Positions 1 to 5,388 of a stretch of DNA of 8,964 nucleotides are shown piece by piece. How positions within the stretch are numbered: position 1 is the stretch's first letter; each line of letters begins with the position of its first letter. The notes below the pieces were generated by a model that saw only the letters and a list, made by a program, of their open reading frames with translations, was not told where the DNA came from and made no database searches. This DNA is from Bacillota bacterium (GTDB lineage Bacteria; Bacillota; Clostridia; Christensenellales; CAG-138). The stretch covers positions 1 to 8,964 of the forward strand of contig JAEWMV010000082.1 of NCBI GenBank assembly GCA_023393045.1. The letters run 5' to 3'. Both the position numbers and the translations under genes were made by a program.

Positions 1-87
1 TATAATTATATTGTTGGAAACTTATCACACCCGTATGTCCGGCTTTCGCCGGGCGGCAAGCTGTACCGCGTTGCTTATCTGCTGTAA
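1..87 (+). CDS. C-terminal end of an unidentified gene, cut by the window edge
   Basis: Frame 1 is open from the first base and ends at TAA 85-87, giving 28 residues that read like a genuine protein tail: tyrosine-rich, with the segment PYVRLSPGGKLYRVAYLL at the extreme C-terminus. The start and most of the protein lie outside the window, so no family can be assigned. The stop is 39 bp before the ATG of the dipeptidase gene, with no terminator hairpin plus T-run between them, so the two are probably co-transcribed. A second frame (ATG 35, TGA 128-130) also runs through here and overlaps the dipeptidase start as ATGA. It has no ribosome binding site and a less protein-like, cysteine-rich composition, so I prefer frame 1. 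Moderate confidence that it is coding; no call on function. Confidence 0.5.
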   Translation, partial: YNYIVGNLSHPYVRLSPGGKLYRVAYLL

Positions 88-126
88 CTGTGCAATATCG
101 AAATATAGAATAAAGGTGGCGAGAAC

Positions 127-771
127 ATGAATATCAGCACCAAAGGAATCCTCAAAAAGGGTTTGCCGGAGGGGTTTCTTTATGTGGACGAGGTCGTTGA
201 AGACTGCATTGTGGACGCGAAGTACGCGGGTACGGACAACTTTCTCGGCAGGCCCGTTTGCGGCTACAACGCGCCGCTCGTGGTGGTGAGCGAGGCCGTC
301 GCCAAGGGGCTTGTCAAAGCCGCCGCCGCTTTGCGCGAGGCGGGTTATGTGATGAAGTTCTTCGATTCGTACCGGCCGCAGCGCGCGGTGGACGATTTCG
401 TCCGCTGGGGCACGGATCTCGAGGATTGCCGCAGGAAGCCCGTGCACTATCCCAATGAGGAAAAGCGCGCCATGTTCGAAAAGGGCTACATCGCGGTGAA
501 ATCCGGCCATAGCCGCGCCTGCGCGGTGGATTTGACGCTTGTGGACGCGCGCACGCATCAGGAGCTTGATACGGGCAGCATTTTTGATTTTATGGATGTG
601 CGCAGCCATCACGGCGCGTCCGGCCTCACCCCGCTCCAGGAAAACAACCGTGTACTCCTTCGCGACGCCATGTGCGACAACGGCTTTAAGCTCTATCATG
701 AGGAATGGTGGCATTACAGCATAAGCCCGGAGCCCTATCCCGGCACCTATTTTGATTTTCCCATCGAATAG
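127..771 (+). CDS. ddpX: D-alanyl-D-alanine dipeptidase, VanX/DdpX type (peptidase family M15)
   Basis: A 214-residue zinc dipeptidase of the VanX/DdpX group, which cleaves D-Ala-D-Ala. Visible motifs match the family in order: DSYRPQ (80-85, with the Arg equivalent to VanX Arg71), SGHSRACAVDLTL (126-138, zinc ligands H128 and D135) and EEWWHY (192-197, catalytic base E193 and third zinc ligand H196). The Gly usual in the SxHxxGxAxD motif is Ala131 here. The protein is slightly longer than VanX (about 200 residues) and shows no signal peptide, so it is probably cytoplasmic. ATG 127 is preceded by an AAAGGTGG-type ribosome binding site. There is no vanH or D-Ala-D-Lac ligase nearby, so this is not a vancomycin-resistance cluster. 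A role in recycling or catabolism of wall-derived D-Ala-D-Ala, as for E. coli DdpX, is more likely. The DUF819 membrane protein gene follows 93 bp later. Substrate is inferred from the family. Confidence 0.88.
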   Translation: MNISTKGILKKGLPEGFLYVDEVVEDCIVDAKYAGTDNFLGRPVCGYNAPLVVVSEAVAKGLVKAAAALREAGYVMKFFDSYRPQRAVDDFVRWGTDLEDCRRKPVHYPNEEKRAMFEKGYIAVKSGHSRACAVDLTLVDARTHQELDTGSIFDFMDVRSHHGASGLTPLQENNRVLLRDAMCDNGFKLYHEEWWHYSISPEPYPGTYFDFPIE

Positions 772-864
772 CCATTTTTTGATTTGGGCTGCGCGCCGCT
801 GCGGCTTCCGGCCGAACCGTATGTACGCCTGTCCAAAGATAAAAGCATCATAAGGAGGTATCTC

Positions 865-2100
865 ATGTTCCCAAACGGCACGCTTTTCACTGCTGACCAG
901 ACATGGCCTCTCTTGGCGCTCATGTGCGGATGGGTGGCGCTTTCGATCTGGCTGGAGCAAAAGTACAAATGGGCAAGCAAACTCTCCGGCGCCATACTGG
1001 CGCTCATCGGCGCGCTGCTGATGGTCAATTTGAAGATCATTCCCACCAACGCCCCTGTGTTCGACGACTTCGTGTGGGGCATCGCGGTGCCGCTGGCCAT
1101 CCCCATGCTGCTCATGTCGTGCAATCTCAAAAAGATGTGGAAGGACACAGGCAGGTTCCTTGCCATTTTCCTCATCGGCTCCGTAGGCACGATTGTGGGC
1201 GCGATACTGGCGTTTCTCCTGCTCAAAGGCACGAGCCTTGAGAACCTCATAGCGTCCGCCGCGACCATGACCGGCTCCTACATCGGCGGGGGCGTGAACT
1301 TCTCCGCGCTCGCGGCGACCTATATGGAGGGCACCACCACCATCGGCTCGCTGACCGTGGCGGATAACCTCCTGATGGCGCTCTACTTCTTCGTATTGCT
1401 CGCCATCCCGGCGTGGAAGTTCTTCTACAAAAACTACGGGCATCCCCATATGGACGAGGTGCAGGCCGGCATCAACAAAACCCAGCTCGAACAGGAAAAG
1501 ACCCGCGCGGCCGCGTTCTGGGGGCGCAAGGAGATTTCCCTTAAGGACATCGCCATCAACGTGGCCATCTCGGCTGTCATCGTCATGATCTCAAAGCTCG
1601 TTGCGGGCTGGATCGGCACGCTCATCCCCACAGACAATTTCATCCTCACGCTGCTCAACAGCCTGCTCGGCAGCCAGTATATCTGGATCACCACGCTCGC
1701 GCTGCTGTTGGCGACCTTCGGCCACAAGCAGGTTGAAAAAGTCTCGGGCTCACAGGAAATCGGAACGTATCTCATCTATCTGTTCTTCTTCGTGATCGGC
1801 GTTCCGGCTTCTATCGGCGCTCTCATTCAGGAAGCGCCCCTGCTGCTGGTGCTCACGGGCGTGATGGTGCTGGTCAACATGCTCTTCTGCTTTGGCTTTG
1901 GCAAGCTGTTCAAATTCAAGCTTGAGGAAATCATCCTTGCTTCCAATGCCAACATCGGCGGACCCACCACCGCGGCGGCCATGGCAATTTCGCAGGGCTG
2001 GACGAAGCTCATCGGGCCCAGCATGCTCATCGGCACCTTCGGGTACGCCATCGGAACGTATCTTGGTATCATCGTGTACAACATACTCAGCGCCATGTAG
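865..2100 (+). CDS. DUF819 family integral membrane protein (YjcL-like), putative transporter
   Basis: A 411-residue, very hydrophobic protein with roughly ten or more membrane segments, resembling the DUF819/YjcL family, whose substrate is not established. It has an internal pseudo-repeat: a glycine-rich motif TGSYIGGGVNFSA (136-148) in the first half is echoed by SNANIGGPTTAAA (360-372) in the second. Such paired motifs are typical of two-fold symmetric secondary transporters, where the broken helices bind substrate. A charged cytoplasmic-type linker (about residues 195-230) separates the halves. The frame is open back to a TTG at 784, but ATG 865 has an excellent AAGGAGG site at 852-858 and starts directly before the first membrane segment, so I chose it. 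It lies 93 bp after the dipeptidase gene and just before a strong terminator, so it is probably the last gene of that operon. Transport of a wall-derived dipeptide or amino acid is inference from context only. Confidence 0.85.
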   Translation: MFPNGTLFTADQTWPLLALMCGWVALSIWLEQKYKWASKLSGAILALIGALLMVNLKIIPTNAPVFDDFVWGIAVPLAIPMLLMSCNLKKMWKDTGRFLAIFLIGSVGTIVGAILAFLLLKGTSLENLIASAATMTGSYIGGGVNFSALAATYMEGTTTIGSLTVADNLLMALYFFVLLAIPAWKFFYKNYGHPHMDEVQAGINKTQLEQEKTRAAAFWGRKEISLKDIAINVAISAVIVMISKLVAGWIGTLIPTDNFILTLLNSLLGSQYIWITTLALLLATFGHKQVEKVSGSQEIGTYLIYLFFFVIGVPASIGALIQEAPLLLVLTGVMVLVNMLFCFGFGKLFKFKLEEIILASNANIGGPTTAAAMAISQGWTKLIGPSMLIGTFGYAIGTYLGIIVYNILSAM

Positions 2101-2117
2101 CAACCATCCCCGTATCG

Positions 2118-2146
2118 AACGGCGCGGCCTTGGCCGCGCCGTTTTT
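2118..2146 (+). terminator. Rho-independent terminator of the dipeptidase-DUF819 operon
   Basis: A perfect 12-bp stem (AACGGCGCGGCC, 2118-2129, pairing with 2132-2143) has a two-base TT spacer and runs into a T-run at 2142-2146. It starts 18 bp after the DUF819 stop codon. The stem is very GC-rich, so termination should be efficient and separates this operon from thiN. Confidence 0.9.
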
Positions 2147-2169
2147 GACGCCGTATGAGCCGCCTTTGC

Positions 2170-2198
2170 TTTCTGGCGAACTGAAAATGTGGTATAAT
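2170..2198 (+). promoter_or_regulatory. Extended -10 promoter for thiN
   Basis: TGGTATAAT at 2190-2198 is a perfect extended -10 element (TGnTATAAT). The -35 match 17 bp upstream (TTTCTG, 2170-2175) is poor, which extended -10 promoters tolerate. Transcription would start near 2204-2206, only about 12-14 bases before the thiN ATG. No TPP riboswitch can fit in such a leader. Confidence 0.75.
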
Positions 2199-2217
2199 CG
2201 CACCGGGTGATTTTTGT

Positions 2218-2853
2218 ATGGGCATCTGCTATATATTTGCGGCTTTGCCTTCCGGCCCGCTCCCTGCGATCGGGCCGGAAGATTATGTCATCGCGGCGGA
2301 CGCGGGCTACATGCAGCTTGGCGGCATCCGGCCCGACCTTGTCGTGGGTGACTTCGACTCCCTCGGCTTTGCGCCGGAGAATGAGCGCGTCGTGCGGCAT
2401 CCCGCGAGGAAGGACGACACCGACACGCTGCTTGCAGTGAAGCTGGGGCTGGAAAAAGGCTGCACGCGTTTCGTGATACTGGGCGGCCTGGGCGGGCGGC
2501 TGGATCACACCATCGCCAACATCCAGACGCTTTCCTATCTTGCCGCGCGCGGCGCGCGGGGCTGCCTTGCGGGGGAGAGGGAGTGTGTTATCCTGCTGCG
2601 CAATGGCGAAGTGCGTTTTGAAAAAAACTGCTCCGGAACGGTTTCCGTCTTTGCCCACGGGGGCACGGCCTATGGCGTAATGGAGGAGGGGCTTGCTTTT
2701 CCGCTTACGGACGCGACGCTCACCTGCGATTTTCCGCTTGGGGTCAGCAACGCTTTTACCGGCGTGCCCGCGCGCATTGCCGTGCGGGAGGGACAGTTGA
2801 TCGTCATCTGGAACGGCCGCGTCTGGGAAAGCGACTTCCTGCGCGAGGGCTAA
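2218..2853 (+). CDS. thiN: Thiamine pyrophosphokinase (thiamine diphosphokinase)
   Basis: A 211-residue cytoplasmic enzyme that transfers pyrophosphate from ATP to thiamine, making the cofactor thiamine diphosphate directly from salvaged thiamine. Family motifs are all present: AADAG (26-30), PDLVVGDFDS (39-48), KDDTDT (65-70, acidic metal and nucleotide site), GGLGGRLDHTIAN (89-101) and GVSNAF (175-180) in the C-terminal thiamine-binding beta domain. Length is normal for bacterial ThiN. The ATG is preceded by a weak GGGTGA site (2205-2210) that would lie at the very 5' end of the mRNA. In many Firmicutes thiN follows rpe and rsgA; here it stands alone between a terminator and the amidinotransferase-family gene, with its own promoter. 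No key residue appears to be missing. Confidence 0.95.
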   Translation: MGICYIFAALPSGPLPAIGPEDYVIAADAGYMQLGGIRPDLVVGDFDSLGFAPENERVVRHPARKDDTDTLLAVKLGLEKGCTRFVILGGLGGRLDHTIANIQTLSYLAARGARGCLAGERECVILLRNGEVRFEKNCSGTVSVFAHGGTAYGVMEEGLAFPLTDATLTCDFPLGVSNAFTGVPARIAVREGQLIVIWNGRVWESDFLREG

Positions 2854-2921
2854 CGGGCGCGCGCCCACTAATATGTTGCGCCAAACATTAAACGCCGCGC
2901 TTTTATGGCGCGCACGCAAGC

Positions 2922-2952
2922 CTGCCCGCCTTTTCATTCTTATGGCGGGCGG
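2922..2952 (+). terminator. Possible thiN terminator hairpin, weak T-run
   Basis: CTGCCCGCC (2922-2930) pairs with GGCGGGCGG (2944-2952) through nine positions including one G-U, around a 13-base AT-rich loop. It is followed only by TTTAT, so it is a poor intrinsic terminator. It lies 68 bp after the thiN stop; a 12-bp palindrome, GGGCGCGCGCCC (2855-2866), sits just after that stop. The hairpin's right arm directly abuts a candidate -10 box. Confidence 0.35.
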
Positions 2953-2960
2953 TTTATAAT
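2932..2960 (+). promoter_or_regulatory. Candidate promoter for the amidinotransferase-family gene
   Basis: A perfect TATAAT (2955-2960) lies about 48 bp before the ATG at 3009. The best -35 at a 17-bp spacing is the weak TTTCAT (2932-2937). The GC-rich right arm of the preceding hairpin fills the spacer between these elements. The -10 is convincing, the -35 is not. Confidence 0.45.
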
Positions 2961-3008
2961 AAACTGACTTTGTATAAGCGAAGAACGAGAGTGAAAGAGG
3001 TGTGACAT

Positions 3009-3944
3009 ATGGTGGATATCGACGCGATTCCGGGCGAACGCTGGTTCCCCAAGGAAACGGGCTTTGAGGAGGATATGCCGCTCTACTGGGGCGATTGGGG
3101 CGTGTGCTCCGAGGTGGCGGACCTGAAGGCCGTGCTCATGCGCCGCCCCGGCAGGGAGGTGGAGCGCTTCGTCGCAGCGGACGTGCGCTTTTCTGACGAG
3201 CCAGTGGACGTGGAGCTGATGCGAAGCCAGCACGACGCCGTGGCGGATATCTACCGCGCGCACGGCGCGAAGGTCTATTATGTGGAAGAGCAGCGGGAGG
3301 ACAGGCCCAACGCCGTTTTCTGCCGCGACCTTTTCCTGATGACGCCCGAGGGCGCCATCATTTCCCGTCCGGGCATGGCCGCGCGGCGCGGGGAGGAGCG
3401 CTATGTCGCAAAGCGCCTTGCGGAACTTGGCGTGCCTATCGTGCGCACCATTTGCGGCGACGGCCTTTTTGAGGGCGCGAATGCCATGTGGGTGGATAGG
3501 CGCACCATCGTTTTGAGCACGGGCGTGCGCTGCAACCGTGAGGGGTATGAGCAGGTCTGCTTTGAGCTGCGCCGCATGGGCGTGACGGACATCATCCACA
3601 TGCAGCAGCCGTATAGCAACATCCATATCGACGGGCTGATGAACGCCGCGAGCGGGGACATCGTGATGCTCCACGCTTCGCAGATTCCCTATGACGTGGT
3701 GGACGCGCTTAAGAAAAAAGGCTATAAAATACTTGAGGCGCCCTCGCAGACGGAAGTGCGCCAGGGCTTCGGCTGCAACTTCGTGGCGCTTCGCCCCGGC
3801 CTTGTGGTGATGCCCGCGGGCAACCCGCGCTGCCAGGAGCTGCTCGAGAAGAACGGTGTTTCGGTCATCACGGTGGACGTTTCCGAAATCATCAAGGGCA
3901 GGGGCGCGCTGCACTGCATCACGGGATTCTTAAAACGCGGATAA
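3009..3944 (+). CDS. Amidinotransferase / dimethylarginine dimethylaminohydrolase family enzyme
   Basis: A 311-residue protein of the guanidino-modifying enzyme superfamily (amidinotransferase, arginine deiminase, dimethylargininase), which uses a cysteine nucleophile on a guanidine carbon. Expected active-site positions are visible: NAVFCRD (101-107, substrate Asp107), FEGANAM (154-160, Glu155), NIHIDGLM (204-211, His206 and Asp208) and ALHCITGF (300-307, nucleophile Cys303 close to the C-terminus). Length fits single-domain members and is shorter than arginine deiminase (about 410 residues). The HID motif recalls glycine amidinotransferases and the C-terminal HCxT recalls dimethylargininase, so motifs alone cannot decide between hydrolase and transferase. 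The protein is cytoplasmic, with no signal peptide. AGAGGTG at 2996-3002 is a good ribosome binding site for ATG 3009. No arginine-pathway genes (arcB, arcC, arcD) are adjacent, and the gene appears monocistronic, with its own -10 and terminator. Confidence 0.8.
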   Translation: MVDIDAIPGERWFPKETGFEEDMPLYWGDWGVCSEVADLKAVLMRRPGREVERFVAADVRFSDEPVDVELMRSQHDAVADIYRAHGAKVYYVEEQREDRPNAVFCRDLFLMTPEGAIISRPGMAARRGEERYVAKRLAELGVPIVRTICGDGLFEGANAMWVDRRTIVLSTGVRCNREGYEQVCFELRRMGVTDIIHMQQPYSNIHIDGLMNAASGDIVMLHASQIPYDVVDALKKKGYKILEAPSQTEVRQGFGCNFVALRPGLVVMPAGNPRCQELLEKNGVSVITVDVSEIIKGRGALHCITGFLKRG

Positions 3945-3965
3945 AAAAGCGATTATATTGAACAG

Positions 3966-3989
3966 AACGCCCCATTTTGGGGCGTTTTT
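3966..3989 (+). terminator. Rho-independent terminator of the amidinotransferase-family gene
   Basis: AACGCCCC (3966-3973) pairs with GGGGCGTT (3979-3986) around a five-base ATTTT loop, and is followed by a T-run at 3985-3989. It starts 21 bp after the stop codon. It sits between convergent genes. On the - strand the same hairpin has no T-run after it, so it is a weaker stop for the oxidoreductase transcript. Confidence 0.9.
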
Positions 3990-3998
3990 CATACAGTA

Positions 3999-4022
3999 AT
4001 TGTCAATTGCCCATTGTCAATT
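3999..4022. repeat. Short direct repeat ATTGTCAATT, two copies
   Basis: ATTGTCAATT occurs at 3999-4008 and again at 4013-4022, separated by GCCC. The second copy overlaps the 3' end of the oxidoreductase gene and supplies its last codon and TGA stop. On the - strand each copy reads AATTGACAAT. Interspersed AATTGACAAT-type repeats are, from memory, common between genes in some Clostridia; I cannot verify that here. Confidence 0.7.
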
Positions 4023-5318
4023 AACCCGGCTGTCCTTCATCGCCGGGTTGTCGATGAGGTGCCCGTGTTCGTCGAAGCGCGAGCCGTGGCAGGGGCAGTC
4101 CCACGTATGCTCCTGCTTGTTCCATTGGAGCGCGCAGCCAAGATGCGAGCAGCGCTTGAGCGAAGGGGTGAGGAAATTCACCAGCGTCGAGCCGAGGTTG
4201 ACGAAAAGCTGTGGGCGCAGCATCGTCCTTTCCGGAGAGAAAACGGGGGCGTAAGGGTTTTCTTTGCCCTCTATAAGATCCGCGATGATGGACGCGGCGG
4301 CCATGGAGGTGGTCATGCCCCATTCGTTGAAGCCCGTGGCGACATAGAGGTCGGGCGTATTAGGGCTGTAGCGCCCGATGTAGGGCACGCCATCAAGGCT
4401 CATGCAGTCCTGCGCCGCCCACGCGTACTTCTCCCGCGCCTGGGGGAAGTAATGGCGGATGAAGCCGCGCACCTCCTCGAAGCCGCCGCCGCTTGTGCCG
4501 GTGCGCCTGTCGCCCCCGCCCACGAGCAGGAGTTTTTCGTAATTGCGCAGGTAAATGCCGTTTTCGCCAGAATCGACATAGGTCGCGCCGAGCTCCGGCG
4601 CGTTTTCGAGCGCGACGACGAAGGAGCGCATCTGGTACATTTTCATAAAGTACAGGCCGCGGCTGTTGACGAAGGGGAAGTGCGTTGCGACGATGATCTT
4701 TTTCGCCCGGATTTTTCCTTTGTCGGTCACCACGACGTCCCCGTCGATGCGGCGCACGAAGGTATGTTCGAATATGTTGAGGTTCTGCGCCGCGCCGTAA
4801 AGGAACTTGAGCGGATGGAATTGGGCCATGCCGGGATAGCGCACCGCGCCCGCGACGGGAAAGGGCAGGCGCGTTTTCGTCGCGAATTCGACGGGCACGC
4901 CGAAGCTTTTGAGCGTCTTCGCCTCGCGCTTCAATTCCTCCGCGTCGCAAAGCGAATACATGACGGAGGGAACCTCCTCGAAATCGCACGGTATTTCCCG
5001 GGAAAGCGTGCGGAAACGCTCCAGCGCGCGCAGGTTCGCCTCGAGATACTGCCGCGCCTTCTCCTCCCCGAAGCGGCGGATAAGCGTTGTGTAGAGCGTG
5101 TCGTGCTGCGCCGTGAGCACCGCCGTCGTGCCCTGGGTGACGCCGGAGCCTATGGTTTTCGCCTCGACGAGCATGCACTCCATGCCCCGCGCGCTCAGTT
5201 CCCTTGCGCAGAGCACGCCCGCCATTCCGCCGCCGATGACGAGTATATCCGTCGCCTTTTCCCCCGAAAGCGCGGGGAACTCCGGCTGTGTGATGTTTTC
5301 ACTCCAAAGGTATTGCAT
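4017..5318 (-). CDS. FAD-dependent oxidoreductase with C-terminal Rieske [2Fe-2S] domain
   Basis: A 433-residue two-domain redox protein. The N-terminal part is a D-amino-acid-oxidase-fold flavoprotein (DAO family): FAD dinucleotide-binding motif VIGGGMAG (27-34), followed at the end of the first strand-helix unit by an acidic VEAK, and a second FAD contact region DLYVATGFNEWGM (323-335). The C-terminal part is a compact Rieske domain with CSH (C390, H392) and CPCH (C408, H411) as cluster ligands, plus C395 and C410 in the usual disulphide positions. The Rieske segment is only about 45 residues and lacks most of the N-terminal strands seen in YhfW-type relatives. Substrate unknown. The frame opens at 5387, but ATG 5318 is preceded by GGGAGG four bases upstream, and homologous sequence seems to begin here. 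It lies 70 bp downstream of the BlaR1-type gene with no clear terminator between, so co-transcription is possible. Confidence 0.9.
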   Translation of the reverse strand: MQYLWSENITQPEFPALSGEKATDILVIGGGMAGVLCARELSARGMECMLVEAKTIGSGVTQGTTAVLTAQHDTLYTTLIRRFGEEKARQYLEANLRALERFRTLSREIPCDFEEVPSVMYSLCDAEELKREAKTLKSFGVPVEFATKTRLPFPVAGAVRYPGMAQFHPLKFLYGAAQNLNIFEHTFVRRIDGDVVVTDKGKIRAKKIIVATHFPFVNSRGLYFMKMYQMRSFVVALENAPELGATYVDSGENGIYLRNYEKLLLVGGGDRRTGTSGGGFEEVRGFIRHYFPQAREKYAWAAQDCMSLDGVPYIGRYSPNTPDLYVATGFNEWGMTTSMAAASIIADLIEGKENPYAPVFSPERTMLRPQLFVNLGSTLVNFLTPSLKRCSHLGCALQWNKQEHTWDCPCHGSRFDEHGHLIDNPAMKDSRVN

Positions 5319-5334
5319 TGCGCCTCCCGAAAAA

Positions 5335-5350
5335 TATCGCTCATACGATA
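5335..5350. promoter_or_regulatory. Small inverted repeat upstream of the oxidoreductase, possible operator
   Basis: TATCG (5335-5339) and CGATA (5346-5350) form a 5-6-5 inverted repeat 17 bp before the chosen start, next to a -10-like TACTAT (on the - strand, 5354-5349). No convincing -35 accompanies it. It does not resemble the BlaI operators at 7169-7209. It may be chance. Confidence 0.2.
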
Positions 5351-5388
5351 GTATCCGCAAAGCGCGCGCCGCGTATGTGAAGGGCAAA

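Noticed and set aside
1..6. TATAAT at the left edge as a promoter for the dipeptidase
   Set aside because: It falls inside what looks like the end of a coding frame (stop at 85-87), and any -35 would lie outside the window.
35..130. A 31-codon leader peptide overlapping the dipeptidase start (ATGA)
   Set aside because: No ribosome binding site precedes ATG 35, and the alternative frame ending at 87 gives more protein-like sequence. The overlap may be chance.
127..771. Part of a vancomycin-resistance operon
   Set aside because: No vanH, VanA/VanB-type ligase, vanY, vanR or vanS gene is in the window; the neighbour is a DUF819 membrane protein.
784..864. N-terminal extension of the DUF819 protein from TTG 784
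   Set aside because: No binding site at TTG 784, while ATG 865 has a near-consensus AAGGAGG at good spacing and begins just before the first membrane helix.
25..1449. A 474-codon open frame on the - strand opposite the dipeptidase and DUF819 genes
   Set aside because: It lies antisense to two genes with clear motifs. Its translation is rich in Arg, His, Glu and Ala without any domain pattern, as expected from the mirror of GC-rich third positions.
1750..2937. A 395-codon - strand frame across the DUF819 end, the terminator and thiN
   Set aside because: It runs through a strong terminator and antisense to thiN, has low-complexity charged composition, and no recognisable motif.
2940..3914. 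A 324-codon - strand frame opposite the amidinotransferase-family gene
   Set aside because: The + strand protein has a full catalytic motif set; the antisense translation is His- and Ala-rich with no family pattern.
4014..5351. A 445-codon + strand frame opposite the oxidoreductase
   Set aside because: The - strand protein shows FAD and Rieske motifs; this frame is a codon-bias shadow with Arg/Glu/Ala-rich sequence.
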